Source of the DNA: UBA4459 sp963776205
GTDB taxonomy: Bacteria > Bacteroidota > Bacteroidia > Bacteroidales > F082
NCBI GenBank assembly: GCA_963776205.1
Contig: CAVZLR010000002.1
Location: 186,001-250,000, forward strand
Length of the DNA stretch: 64,000 nucleotides
Direction: 5' to 3'
Below the pieces are notes generated by a model, which was given only the letters and a program-made list of their open reading frames with translations, was not told where the DNA came from and searched no databases. The position numbers and the translations under genes are program-made. Every line of letters begins with the position of its first letter. Within the stretch, counting starts at the first letter, position 1. Of this stretch, positions 16,204-25,607 are shown piece by piece.

Positions 16204-16237
16204 AATCCCGGTGACTTACGAGCCGGGATTTTTTATT
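16204..16237 (+). terminator. Intrinsic terminator closing the cbb3-associated block
   Basis: AATCCCGG (16204-16211) pairs with CCGGGATT (16223-16230) and is followed by TTTTTTATTT. It separates the cbb3 set from the caa3 set. Confidence 0.85.
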
Positions 16238-16381
16238 TATACTACGCTTTATAATGCCTTCTTTCAATTAATTATACCATCTCTGTTAATAATTTTTTAT
16301 CAATATTAGCTATTCTATTTATATTTAGTCTAAATTAGCGCACCAAAAACCAATGTTTAACCTAAGCATTACAACCTAAAT

Positions 16382-17176
16382 ATGAGGCAATTAGCTTTTT
16401 TACTGTTCGCATCTATTGTTCTTTCAATACCCACATTCGCTATCGACGAATCAAATAATTCCGAAAATGAACTTGGAATTTACGAGCATCTGGATGAATA
16501 TATTACAGATGATCTGGTATTCAGAGATGAGCTTTACAACGAAATAAACATCAAAGATGCTATTGACAAACCTACTGTAATATGTCTTGTTTACTACGAA
16601 TGTCCAGGTATTTGCAGCCCCCTCTTAAATGGCCTGGCTGATGCAATGGATAAAACCGATGTAGAACTCGGTAAAGATTACCAGGTATTTACCATCAGTT
16701 TCAGCCATACAGAAAAACCACCATTGGCACTTAAAAAGAAGCAAACTTATTCCAAACTAGTATCGCACGGTGACACGGAAAACGCATGGAAATTCTTTAC
16801 CGGAGATAGTATTACCATAAACAGGCTTTTAAATGAAGTTGGTTTTAAAGTTAAAAAAGAAGGCAAGGAATACATACATCCGGGATCATTAATAATGTTA
16901 AGCCCTGAGGGAAAAATAACTAGGTACCTCTATGGCAGCACATATTTTCTTCCTTTTGATTTGAAAATGGCAATTGTTGAAGCTGCCCAGGGAAAATCAG
17001 GTCCCACAATTAATAAAGTGCTGAATTATTGTTTTAGCTATGATCCTGAAGGCAAGAAATATGTTTTTAATATCACTAAAATTTCAGGAACCATTATTCT
17101 ATTATTAGCAATTGGTTTGCTATTAAGTATGGTTTTAAAAAAGAAAAAAACAAAAAAGGAATTATCAAAAGTTTAA
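16382..17176 (+). CDS. Sco/SenC-family copper metallochaperone
   Basis: A 264-residue protein with a signal peptide, a thioredoxin-fold SCO domain and an unusual C-terminal membrane helix (about 236-256) followed by a lysine-rich tail. The copper motif CPGIC is near residues 76-80, and the partner His lies near residue 164 in YIHPGSLIM. Sco proteins deliver copper to the CuA site of oxidase subunit II. The gene heads the cta operon, starting 4 bases before ctaD, which fits this job. Confidence 0.92.
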   Translation: MRQLAFLLFASIVLSIPTFAIDESNNSENELGIYEHLDEYITDDLVFRDELYNEINIKDAIDKPTVICLVYYECPGICSPLLNGLADAMDKTDVELGKDYQVFTISFSHTEKPPLALKKKQTYSKLVSHGDTENAWKFFTGDSITINRLLNEVGFKVKKEGKEYIHPGSLIMLSPEGKITRYLYGSTYFLPFDLKMAIVEAAQGKSGPTINKVLNYCFSYDPEGKKYVFNITKISGTIILLLAIGLLLSMVLKKKKTKKELSKV

Positions 17177-17180
17177 TTAT

Positions 17181-18800
17181 ATGATTGCATCAGTTGTACA
17201 GCAACCCAGTTTTTTTCAAGCCAAAAAAGGTCTGTTCTCATGGATTTTCACACTGGATCACAAACGCATCGGATTGTTATACCTCTATTCTGTAGGGCTA
17301 TTTTTCCTCGTCGCTGCAGGTTTGGGTATTTTAATGAGGCTGGAATTATTAAATCCAGGTCGTGACCTGATTGACCCCCAAACATACAATCAGGTATTTA
17401 CACTTCATGGGGTTATCATGATATTCTTATTCATCATACCAAGCATCCCGGCCGTATTTGGGAACTTCTTACTTCCACTTATGTTAGGAACTGATGATGT
17501 TGCATTTCCCCGATTGAATCTGTTTTCATGGTGGTTATATGTTACAGGTGCACTGTTTGCTCTTTCAACATTAGTTTTAGGAGATGGTCCTGCTGATACT
17601 GGTTGGACTTTTTACGCACCTTACAGTGTAAAAACAGGTACAAATGTCACCCTTTCAGTGCTCGCTGCTTTTATACTTGGCTTTTCCTCCATTTTAACAG
17701 GCTTAAACTTTATTGTTACCATTCATCGATTGCGAACACCTGGCATGGGCTTTAATCAAATGCCATTGTTCGCATGGTCACTCTATGCTACTTCATGGAT
17801 TCAATTACTGGCAACACCGGTAATTGGAATAACCTTATTAATGATCGTAGCTGAACGCGTATTCGGTATAGGATTATTTGATCCATCAATTGGTGGCGAT
17901 CCTATTCTTTACCAGCATTTGTTCTGGATATATTCACACCCAGCAGTTTATATTATGGCGCTTCCTGCGATGGGAGTAGTTTCAGAAATAATTCCCACAT
18001 TTTCGCAACGGACCATATTTGGTTATAAAGCTATAGCTTATTCAAGTATGGCCATCGCATTTGTTGGGTACTTTGTTTGGGGACATCATATGTTTACATC
18101 AGGTATGAGTGGCCCGGCTGCAATCGTTTTTTCGATACTTACTTTTTTTGTTGCAATTCCAACAGCTGTTAAAGTATTTAACTGGGTGGCTACACTTTAC
18201 AAAGGATCAATCGACATCCAGGTTCCGCTACTTTTTGCCCTGGCATTTATTTTCAATTTCCTCATAGGAGGATTAACAGGTTTGGTTTTAGGTGCACTTG
18301 CTGCTGATGTTCACGTTCACGACACCTATTTTGTGGTTGGACATTTTCATTATGTTATGTTCGGTGGTGCCGGATTTGCATTTTTCGGAGCATTACATTA
18401 CTGGTTCCCAAAAATGTGGGGCAGAATGTATAATAAAGCAGTTGCCAATATTGCTTTTGCACTGCTCTTCATCGGATTTAATGCTACGTACTTCCCAATG
18501 CTAATTTTAGGACTGAAAGGTATGCCTCGTAGATATTATGATTATTTGGTTGAATTTCATGAATTAAATATGGCTTCCACTTTTGGTTCATGGATTCTTA
18601 TTACAGGACTCATTATTATGGTTATTAATTTATTTTCAGGAGGATTGAAAGGTAAAAAAGCTACATCAAATCCATGGAATGGCATCACACTTGAATGGCA
18701 AACAGCGTCTCCTCCACCATTGCATAACTTTGATAAAATGCCTGAATTACCCGAAGGTGGCCCATATAATTATCCTAATGCTAAAAATGCAGATCATTAA
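17181..18800 (+). CDS. ctaD: Cytochrome c oxidase subunit I (CtaD)
   Basis: A 539-residue haem-copper oxidase catalytic subunit with 12 membrane helices. Haem and copper ligands sit in FTLHGVIMIF (near 72), HLFWIYSHPAVYIM (near 248-261, CuB His and Tyr cross-link motif), WGHHMFTSG (near 299) and HDTYFVVGHFHYVM (near 380-393). The YSHPAVYI motif places it in the A-type family. It reduces O2 using electrons from CuA on subunit II. The short gap from the sco gene and the following ctaE and ctaF fit one operon. Confidence 0.96.
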   Translation: MIASVVQQPSFFQAKKGLFSWIFTLDHKRIGLLYLYSVGLFFLVAAGLGILMRLELLNPGRDLIDPQTYNQVFTLHGVIMIFLFIIPSIPAVFGNFLLPLMLGTDDVAFPRLNLFSWWLYVTGALFALSTLVLGDGPADTGWTFYAPYSVKTGTNVTLSVLAAFILGFSSILTGLNFIVTIHRLRTPGMGFNQMPLFAWSLYATSWIQLLATPVIGITLLMIVAERVFGIGLFDPSIGGDPILYQHLFWIYSHPAVYIMALPAMGVVSEIIPTFSQRTIFGYKAIAYSSMAIAFVGYFVWGHHMFTSGMSGPAAIVFSILTFFVAIPTAVKVFNWVATLYKGSIDIQVPLLFALAFIFNFLIGGLTGLVLGALAADVHVHDTYFVVGHFHYVMFGGAGFAFFGALHYWFPKMWGRMYNKAVANIAFALLFIGFNATYFPMLILGLKGMPRRYYDYLVEFHELNMASTFGSWILITGLIIMVINLFSGGLKGKKATSNPWNGITLEWQTASPPPLHNFDKMPELPEGGPYNYPNAKNADH

Positions 18801-18832
18801 AAGAAAAACAACACTTAAAGAATTAAAGATTT

Positions 18833-19462
18833 ATGGCTGATTCACACACATTTGTATTACCTAATTCAGGTCATAACTTCGATGCAAAAGCTTCAAAGAT
18901 GGGTATGTGGTTATTCCTGTTTACGGAATTATTGCTATTCGGAGGGCTTTTCCTCGTTTATATGATATACAGGTATCTGAACCAGGATGCATTTCTTCTG
19001 GCTTCATTCGAATTAAATGTTTGGATGGGTACAATTAATACAATCGTACTGCTCACAAGTAGTATGACGATTGCGATGGCTATAACAGCTTTGCAAAAAG
19101 GAAATGCTAAACTTGCAATTACACTTTCGTGGTTAACTATTTTAGCAGCTTTAGGATTTTTAGTTATAAAGTACTTTGAATGGACTTCCAAATTCGAACA
19201 TGGATTATTTCCAGGGATGGATCACTTTGATGCTTTGCCCTTAGGTGAACGTCTTTATTTTTACCTCTATTTCTTTATGACTGGTCTGCACGCATTACAC
19301 GTAATTGTTGGTGGTGTTTTTATTGCGGTTGTTATTCGATTAATTAAAAAAGGAAAAGTTACAAAAGAACGTTATTCGTTGTTAGAAAACTCAGGATTGT
19401 ATTGGCATTTGGTTGACCTTATCTGGATTTACTTATTCCCATTATTCTATCTAATACATTAA
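18833..19462 (+). CDS. ctaE: Cytochrome c oxidase subunit III (CtaE)
   Basis: A 209-residue membrane protein with five predicted helices and conserved subunit III segments: KMGMWLFLFTELLLFGGLF (near 24-42), FFMTGLHALHVIVGG (near 147-161) and YWHLVDLIWIYLFPLFYL near the end. It belongs to the five-helix bacterial form. Subunit III stabilises the oxidase and sustains proton uptake. It lies 32 bases after ctaD and 4 bases before the subunit IV gene. Confidence 0.95.
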   Translation: MADSHTFVLPNSGHNFDAKASKMGMWLFLFTELLLFGGLFLVYMIYRYLNQDAFLLASFELNVWMGTINTIVLLTSSMTIAMAITALQKGNAKLAITLSWLTILAALGFLVIKYFEWTSKFEHGLFPGMDHFDALPLGERLYFYLYFFMTGLHALHVIVGGVFIAVVIRLIKKGKVTKERYSLLENSGLYWHLVDLIWIYLFPLFYLIH

Positions 19463-19466
19463 AATT

Positions 19467-19784
19467 ATGGACGGAAAAGATAATAAAACACTACATAAAA
19501 CTGCTCACGAGCATATAAGTAGTTATGCAGAACTTTTTGGCACCTGGGTGGCATTGATTTTACTTACGCTGATGACTGTTTTTATTTCAACCTTTGGCGC
19601 TGACTTAAGAACACTTACTGTTGCTACCGCACTTCTGATTGCCACTGTAAAAGCACTTGCAGTTGCCTTATATTTTATGCATTTAAAATACGATGCAAAG
19701 ATTTACAGAGCATGGATGATTATTGTAATGTTCTTGTTCTTGTTCTTTTTATTTATGGTAATACTCGATTATATAACAAGATAA
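19467..19784 (+). CDS. ctaF: Cytochrome c oxidase subunit IV-like protein (CtaF)
   Basis: A 105-residue protein with three membrane helices and the family motif KALAVALYFMHLKYDAKIYR (about residues 66-85), typical of prokaryotic cytochrome C oxidase subunit IV. It is the small accessory subunit of the quinol or caa3 oxidases. It is packed between ctaE and ctaC with very short spacers. Confidence 0.9.
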   Translation: MDGKDNKTLHKTAHEHISSYAELFGTWVALILLTLMTVFISTFGADLRTLTVATALLIATVKALAVALYFMHLKYDAKIYRAWMIIVMFLFLFFLFMVILDYITR

Positions 19785-19794
19785 ATTACATTTT

Positions 19795-20700
19795 ATGAAT
19801 GCTTCAAATTTTGTTGAAGGAGTTGATTTCACATTATATTTAATCCTCGGAATATCCATTTTTTTTCTAGTGGGCATTACTGCTGTGATGATCTATTTTT
19901 TATTCAGATACAGGAAAAAGAAAAACCCGGTTGCAACAAATATTACTCACAATAATACCCTGGAAATTGTATGGACTGTAATACCAACGATTCTTGTATT
20001 GATTATGTTCTGGTTTGGCTGGACAGGCTATAAGCCAATGTTAGTTGCTCCCAAAGGCGCCATTGAAATTGATGCCATCGGGCAAATGTGGAAATGGACT
20101 TTCGAATATCCCAATGGAAAATCTTCTGACTCCCTAATTGTACCGGTTGATGAACCGGTTAAACTTAATCTTACATCAAGAGATGTATTGCACGCCTTGT
20201 ATATTCCTGCATTCAGGATTAAACAGGATGTGGTACCGGGTGATGAAAAAATGATGTGGTTTACAGCTCAAAAAAAAGGAACCTACGATATACTATGTGC
20301 AGAATACTGTGGACAACTTCATTCTTATATGCTAAGTACAATTAAAGTTGTTGACCGCAGTGAATATGACACCTGGCTGGAGACGATTCCAGATACTAGT
20401 AATGAACATCCTGGATTAACTTTGATGAAGAAAAATGCCTGTTTTTCTTGTCATACACAAGATGGAACAAGATTAGTCGGGCCAAGTTTTAAAGGTGTAA
20501 TGGGCATGAAAGAAACCGTATTGATTAATGGTGAAGAAAAAGAAATAGTAGTTGATCGAAATTACCTGATAGAATCTATTAAAGATCCCAACGCTGCCAT
20601 TGTTAAAAGTTACCAGGGCGGTTTGATGACATCTTATGCGGATGTACTTACTGATGAAGAGATTAATGCAATTATTGATTATATTGAGACCATTAAATAA
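19795..20700 (+). CDS. ctaC: Cytochrome c oxidase subunit II with fused cytochrome c (CtaC, caa3-type)
   Basis: A 301-residue subunit. Two N-terminal membrane helices (about 15-38 and 60-80) lead to a cupredoxin CuA domain with ligands in CAEYCGQLHSYM (Cys168, Cys172, His176, Met179) and an upstream His in the VLHALYIPAF segment. A C-terminal cytochrome c domain (about 205-300) has the haem site CFSCH at 216-220. The fused cytochrome makes this a caa3-type enzyme. Its place after subunits I, III and IV is unlike the more common order with ctaC first. ctaB follows after 9 bases. Confidence 0.95.
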   Translation: MNASNFVEGVDFTLYLILGISIFFLVGITAVMIYFLFRYRKKKNPVATNITHNNTLEIVWTVIPTILVLIMFWFGWTGYKPMLVAPKGAIEIDAIGQMWKWTFEYPNGKSSDSLIVPVDEPVKLNLTSRDVLHALYIPAFRIKQDVVPGDEKMMWFTAQKKGTYDILCAEYCGQLHSYMLSTIKVVDRSEYDTWLETIPDTSNEHPGLTLMKKNACFSCHTQDGTRLVGPSFKGVMGMKETVLINGEEKEIVVDRNYLIESIKDPNAAIVKSYQGGLMTSYADVLTDEEINAIIDYIETIK

Positions 20701-20709
20701 TCTCTGACC

Positions 20710-21579
20710 ATGTCAATAAAAGATGCGATCCGGTTAATACTTGAACTTAATAAAGTTAAAATAACATTAGCAGTTACATTAACTACTATTGCCGGGTATG
20801 TTTTAGCAAAGAACACTTTCGATACGGGCCTGGTATTACCGGTCCTTGGTATTTTTATTCTGGCCTGTGGTTCTGCAGCACTAAACCACTATCAAGACAA
20901 GGATAAAGATGCGCTGATGAAACGAACCAATAACCGACCCATTCCTTCGGGAAAGATCAGCCCAAATTTGGTTCTTCTTATTGCAATTTCAGAAATTGCC
21001 ATTGGAACTTATATCATCTATTTAGGAAGCAATTTCCTCGCTGCACAACTTGGACTTCTGGCGTTAATTTGGTATAATGGCATTTATACACCTTTGAAAC
21101 GTAAAACTGCATTCGCTGTAGTACCGGGGAGCATTATCGGTGCCATACCTCCTATGGTAGGCTGGGTGGCAGGTGGTGGAGAATTGTCAGATCCAAGACT
21201 TTTTGTGTTGGCTTTTTTCTTTTTCATCTGGCAGGTACCTCATTTTTGGTTACTTATGCTGAAATATGGAAAAGAATACGAAGACGCTGGTTACCCAACC
21301 ATAACCTCGATGATCAGCAAACAACAAATTAAAAATGCCACGTTTATGTGGACAGCTGCTACCGCAGTTACTGCGCTAATGATACCTGTATCAGGACTCA
21401 TGAGTACTGTATTCTTTAAAATAACAATCGTGCTGGCCTCCGTTTGGCTTATTGTTGTATTTGCTCAACTACTCAGTTCAAAAAAAGAAGACTTTAACCC
21501 TTTCTACTATTTCATGCGAATCAATTATTTTGTTTTAATTATGATTATCGCTTTAAGTATCGATCCACTTTTTGGTTAA
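20710..21579 (+). CDS. ctaB: Protoheme IX farnesyltransferase (haem O synthase, CtaB)
   Basis: A 289-residue UbiA-superfamily membrane prenyltransferase with about nine helices. The substrate-binding motif NHYQDKDKDALMKRTNNRP (about residues 60-78) is the CtaB form. A second aspartate region is replaced by the KYGKEYEDAGYPT segment (about 187-199) seen in haem O synthases. It farnesylates haem B to haem O for the haem-copper oxidases. The position directly after ctaC supports this over a ubiquinone or menaquinone prenyltransferase. No ctaA (haem A synthase) is in the window. Confidence 0.92.
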   Translation: MSIKDAIRLILELNKVKITLAVTLTTIAGYVLAKNTFDTGLVLPVLGIFILACGSAALNHYQDKDKDALMKRTNNRPIPSGKISPNLVLLIAISEIAIGTYIIYLGSNFLAAQLGLLALIWYNGIYTPLKRKTAFAVVPGSIIGAIPPMVGWVAGGGELSDPRLFVLAFFFFIWQVPHFWLLMLKYGKEYEDAGYPTITSMISKQQIKNATFMWTAATAVTALMIPVSGLMSTVFFKITIVLASVWLIVVFAQLLSSKKEDFNPFYYFMRINYFVLIMIIALSIDPLFG

Positions 21580-21602
21580 CTCTTCTTTTTCTCATAAGCA
21601 CA

Positions 21603-21632
21603 TTTGTTAATGAAAATTAAAGCATAACTTTG
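21603..21632 (+). promoter_or_regulatory. Promoter of the SDR gene
   Basis: TTTG at 21603-21606 and TAACTTTG at 21625-21632 are 18 bases apart, a full match to the Bacteroidota TTTG/TAnnTTTG promoter. It lies 34 bases before the ATG. Confidence 0.8.
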
Positions 21633-21665
21633 GGCATCCCAATTTTTAATCTCTAAATAATACAC

Positions 21666-22544
21666 ATGAAGTTTTCAGAACCAATGTTTAAAAACAAGGA
21701 ACTAAAAGACCAGGTAATAGTGGTTACTGGTGGCGGTTCAGGCCTTGGTAAGTCCATGACAGAATATTTTCTTTCACTTGATGCAAAAGTGGTCATCACA
21801 TCACGGAATATCGATAAACTAAATCAGGCAGCAAGTGATTTGACTGCAAAAACTGGTGGTGATGTATATGCAGTTGCATGTGATATAAGAAAATACGATG
21901 AAGTTGAAAATATGCTTTTAAAAACCATCGAAAAATATGGCAAAGTTGATGGTTTGCTAAATAATGCAGCAGGAAATTTTATCAGCCCCACTGAACGATT
22001 ATCATCCAACGCTTTTGATACAATTATCGACATAGTATTGAAAGGCACCAAAAACTGCACCTTAGCATTCGGAAAACATTGGATTAAAGAAAAGCAAAAA
22101 GCAGTCATTCTTAATATCATTACCACTTACGCATGGACTGGTAGTGGTTATGTTGTTCCATCAGCTGCTGCTAAAGGAGGTGTTTTGGCCATGACCAGGT
22201 CACTGGCGGTCGAATGGGCTAAGTACGGAATCCGATTAAATGCTATTGCTCCCGGCCCATTCCCTACTGAAGGCGCATGGGACAGGTTATTACCCGGAGA
22301 CCTAAAAGAAAAATTTGATGTATCCAAAAAAGTACCCCTGCGTCGTGTGGGTGAACACCAGGAATTGTCAAACCTGGCTGCTTACTTATTATCAGAATAT
22401 TCTGCATATATCAATGGTGAAGTAATCACTATTGATGGTGGTGAATGGTTGCAGGGAGCGGGTCAATTCAATATGCTGGAAAAAGTTCCCAAAGAAATGT
22501 GGGATATGCTGGAAATGATGATCCGTTCGAAGAAAACAAAATAG
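21666..22544 (+). CDS. SDR-family oxidoreductase, 2,4-dienoyl-CoA reductase-like
   Basis: A 292-residue classical short-chain dehydrogenase. The NAD(P) motif TGGGSGLGK is near residues 21-29 and NNAAGNF is near 99-105. The usual catalytic Tyr of YxxxK is replaced: around residues 152-172 the sequence reads TYAWTGSGYVVPSAAAKGGV, with no YxxxK. Loss of this Tyr, with a serine-rich SAAAKGG segment, is typical of 2,4-dienoyl-CoA reductases of the peroxisomal/DECR type. A role in unsaturated fatty acid breakdown is therefore likely but not proven. It has its own full promoter. Confidence 0.88.
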   Translation: MKFSEPMFKNKELKDQVIVVTGGGSGLGKSMTEYFLSLDAKVVITSRNIDKLNQAASDLTAKTGGDVYAVACDIRKYDEVENMLLKTIEKYGKVDGLLNNAAGNFISPTERLSSNAFDTIIDIVLKGTKNCTLAFGKHWIKEKQKAVILNIITTYAWTGSGYVVPSAAAKGGVLAMTRSLAVEWAKYGIRLNAIAPGPFPTEGAWDRLLPGDLKEKFDVSKKVPLRRVGEHQELSNLAAYLLSEYSAYINGEVITIDGGEWLQGAGQFNMLEKVPKEMWDMLEMMIRSKKTK

Positions 22545-22620
22545 TAATTTCATTTGTTATATCTTCTGGCGCAACGACTTCTGCCTTTGTGTTGTCTTAC
22601 TTAATAATACATTTTTATAT

Positions 22621-22628
22621 TACTTTTG
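22621..22628 (+). promoter_or_regulatory. -7 promoter box for the first large T9SS exoprotein
   Basis: TACTTTTG matches TAnnTTTG and lies 40 bases before the ATG. A TTG sits 26 bases upstream, slightly further than usual. Confidence 0.55.
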
Positions 22629-22668
22629 TCAGCACCAAAAAACATTTTAATTTTCAATAAGAAATTCA

Positions 22669-25572
22669 ATGAAGAAAATCCATTTATTAACCTTTATTTT
22701 CATTTTCACGATTATTACGCAAAATGCTTTTGCTCAGAAACATACACCCACAAGGGTATCCAAAGCTGTTTATTTTGATAAATCAAATAAATTAAGCGAA
22801 ACAAAACCCATTCCGCTTGGAAAAATAAAAAGTGTTTTTAAAGACAGATTGGTACCAAATAAGTTTGATTTTCATGAAGAACTTATCAATTCATCTACCC
22901 TTGAAGGACCCGATCCAGCATTACAATCTGAACACGGAAAAAACAGGTTTGATGTTGAGATCAACGACAATTTCAGCGGTATACATAATACGTATAGTGT
23001 GGCACCTCCGGATACGGATGGAGATGTAAGCTTAAATCATTATATGCAAATGGTGAACAATGGATTTGCCATTTGGGATAAAGAAGGAAATTTACTTTAC
23101 GGACCAGCGCACTCAATTACATTGTGGGAAGGATTTGAAGGTCCCTGGAGTGGCACCAATGATGGTGACCCGATTGTGGTCTTCGATGAATACGCTGGCA
23201 GATGGGTTGCATCACAGTTCTCACTTCCATTCAGGCCTTCAGGACCATTTTATGAACTTGTTGCGGTTTCCGCCACTGACGACCCAACAGGAGAATGGTA
23301 CAGATATGCCTTTGAGTTTGAACATATGCCTGATTATCCAAAATTTGGCGTTTGGAATGATGGTTATTACTTTACAATTAATCAATTTATAAATGCATCC
23401 CAATGGGCAGGTGCTGGTGTTGTTGCTTTAGATCGTGAAGCCATGATAGCAGGCGACCCTGATGCACAAATGGTATTTTTTGATTTAGGTGAATCTTATG
23501 GCAGTTTGTTACCATCTGATGCTGATGGAGTAATACCACCACCCGAGGAAGCACCGGCTTATTTCGTAAATATGGGAAATAATAGTCTGCGGGTGTGGGA
23601 AACAGAAATTGATTGGGAGAACACCAATAACTCAACCATAAACCTGGTAACAACCTTGTCAACACAATCTTTCTCATCACAAAACATATCCATCGAACAG
23701 CCTGGAACTTCACAGGAACTTTCAACTCTAGCTGGAAGACTGATGTTCAGGTTACAATACCGTAATTTCTCAGATTATGAAGTAATGGTAACAAATCATA
23801 CTGTAAATGCCGGTGGAGGAAGAGCTGGAGTAAGATGGTATGAACTGAGAAAATATGATGATGAATGGACTATGTATCAGCAAGGCACCTATGCCCCTGA
23901 AGATGGCGAAAACAGGTGGATGGGTAGTGTAGCCATGAATGAGTATGGTGACATTGCTGTAGGTTATTCGGTTTCAAGTTCCAACACCTATCCTTCTATA
24001 AGAATTGCAGGACAGTCTGCGGCAAACACAGGAACAGGCATATTAGACATTGCTGAAACAAGTATTTATGAAGGTCAGAATTCTCAAACAGGTGTTAACA
24101 GGTGGGGCGATTATGCAAAAATGTCAGTGGACCCTACAAATAACCAGTCTTTTTGGTTTACAACCGAATATACAAATGGAGGATGGGATTGGGCTACACA
24201 AATTGCATCATTTAGTTTCACCCAATTACCAGAAGCTGATTTTACAGTAGATGAAATCTTAATACCTGTAGGAGGAACTGTGAATTTTACTGATTTATCA
24301 GTCGGTATTCCTACGAGTTGGGAATGGACATTTGAAGGTTCAGAAACGATTTCCTCAAATCTCCAACATCCGCAAGATATTATTTATCCTGCAGAAGGAA
24401 CTTTTCCGGTTAAAATGATTGCAATCAACGAAATCGGTTCCGATACCATAACAAAATTTGACTACATAGAAGTAAGTTCAACAATTTTACCTCTGGTTCA
24501 GTTTTCAGCTGATGATGTTTTTGTTTGTACGGGCGAAACTGTTCAATTTACTGATATGACACAATATAGTCCAATTAGCTGGCTATGGCAGTTTGATCCA
24601 CCTAGCGTAACTTTTATAAATGATACTGATGAAAACAGCCAGCATCCGGAAGTGGTATTTGACGAAGTTGCTACATATGAAGTAACATTATCAGCATGGA
24701 ATTTAAACGGATCAGCATCTGTTACTAAATCCGGTTACCTCATGGCAGGCGGATATATTCCATTCTTTAAAGAAACATTTGAAGATGGATTAGATGCCAA
24801 AAACTGGACCATTGACAATCCGGATGAAGGAAAGACCTGGGAGTTGTTTGAAGTGGGGGGGTCAAGTCCTGGCAATCTTGCTGCTGCCGTAAACTTCAGG
24901 AAATATTACGTAATAGGTGCAAGGGATAGATTAATCACACCGATGATAAGTTTAGAAGGATTAAACTCGGCGTACTTAACATTTACACATGCTGCCGCAA
25001 AAAGACTTGATGAAGTGAGCGATTCATTGATCATTTCTGTTTCAAATGATTGTGGCGAGACATGGACAAGAGTATTTGCTGATGCTGAAGATGGCTCAGG
25101 AAACTTTGGCACACATCCACAAACGGATTATGATTTTTGGCCTGAAACTGGAGGCGACTGGTGTTTATGGGGCTGGGGCGCTTCTTGTATAGATATAGAT
25201 TTAAGTCCATGGGCTGGTGAGCATAATGTACAAATTGCTTTTGAAACTTATAGCTTTTATGGCAATCCCATTTTTATCGACAATATAGTTATCAGCCAAT
25301 ACGTGGGTGAGGAAGAACTTCAGGTCTCAAATGAAATTAACATATATCCCAATCCTAATTCAGGAAAATTCACCATTAATTTACCTGCTGAACATTCATA
25401 TTCTGAATTAACCATTACTAATCAAAAGGGTTATGAATTGTATAGAGAAAATATAAATGAAAATGTAAACACCCTTGAAATTGATTTGTCAAAAAAATTA
25501 TCGAGAGGTATTTATATAGTTAATTTCACTGGAAAGAATATTTTACACCCACAAAAATTAATTATCAACTAA
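22669..25572 (+). CDS. Large secreted PKD and T9SS sorting-domain protein, paralogue 1
   Basis: A 967-residue secreted protein of unknown function, first of three tandem paralogues. A signal peptide (about 1-22) is followed by an N-terminal region of about 500 residues with conserved motifs VAPPDTDGDVSLNHYMQMVN, GPWSGTNDGDPIVV, EYAGRWVASQFSLP and MPDYPKFGVW, perhaps a beta-propeller. Two PKD-type domains lie at about 520-605 and 606-695. A jelly-roll-like module (about 696-880, starting FKETFEDG) precedes a type A T9SS sorting domain (about 888-967: IYPNPNSGKF ... LSRGIYIVNF ... KLIIN). It should be exported by the Sec system and then the type IX secretion system and anchored or released at the cell surface. 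Confidence 0.88.
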   Translation: MKKIHLLTFIFIFTIITQNAFAQKHTPTRVSKAVYFDKSNKLSETKPIPLGKIKSVFKDRLVPNKFDFHEELINSSTLEGPDPALQSEHGKNRFDVEINDNFSGIHNTYSVAPPDTDGDVSLNHYMQMVNNGFAIWDKEGNLLYGPAHSITLWEGFEGPWSGTNDGDPIVVFDEYAGRWVASQFSLPFRPSGPFYELVAVSATDDPTGEWYRYAFEFEHMPDYPKFGVWNDGYYFTINQFINASQWAGAGVVALDREAMIAGDPDAQMVFFDLGESYGSLLPSDADGVIPPPEEAPAYFVNMGNNSLRVWETEIDWENTNNSTINLVTTLSTQSFSSQNISIEQPGTSQELSTLAGRLMFRLQYRNFSDYEVMVTNHTVNAGGGRAGVRWYELRKYDDEWTMYQQGTYAPEDGENRWMGSVAMNEYGDIAVGYSVSSSNTYPSIRIAGQSAANTGTGILDIAETSIYEGQNSQTGVNRWGDYAKMSVDPTNNQSFWFTTEYTNGGWDWATQIASFSFTQLPEADFTVDEILIPVGGTVNFTDLSVGIPTSWEWTFEGSETISSNLQHPQDIIYPAEGTFPVKMIAINEIGSDTITKFDYIEVSSTILPLVQFSADDVFVCTGETVQFTDMTQYSPISWLWQFDPPSVTFINDTDENSQHPEVVFDEVATYEVTLSAWNLNGSASVTKSGYLMAGGYIPFFKETFEDGLDAKNWTIDNPDEGKTWELFEVGGSSPGNLAAAVNFRKYYVIGARDRLITPMISLEGLNSAYLTFTHAAAKRLDEVSDSLIISVSNDCGETWTRVFADAEDGSGNFGTHPQTDYDFWPETGGDWCLWGWGASCIDIDLSPWAGEHNVQIAFETYSFYGNPIFIDNIVISQYVGEEELQVSNEINIYPNPNSGKFTINLPAEHSYSELTITNQKGYELYRENINENVNTLEIDLSKKLSRGIYIVNFTGKNILHPQKLIIN

Positions 25573-25607
25573 GTTAAGGAAATTGTAAAAAATTAAAAAT
25601 TAAAATA

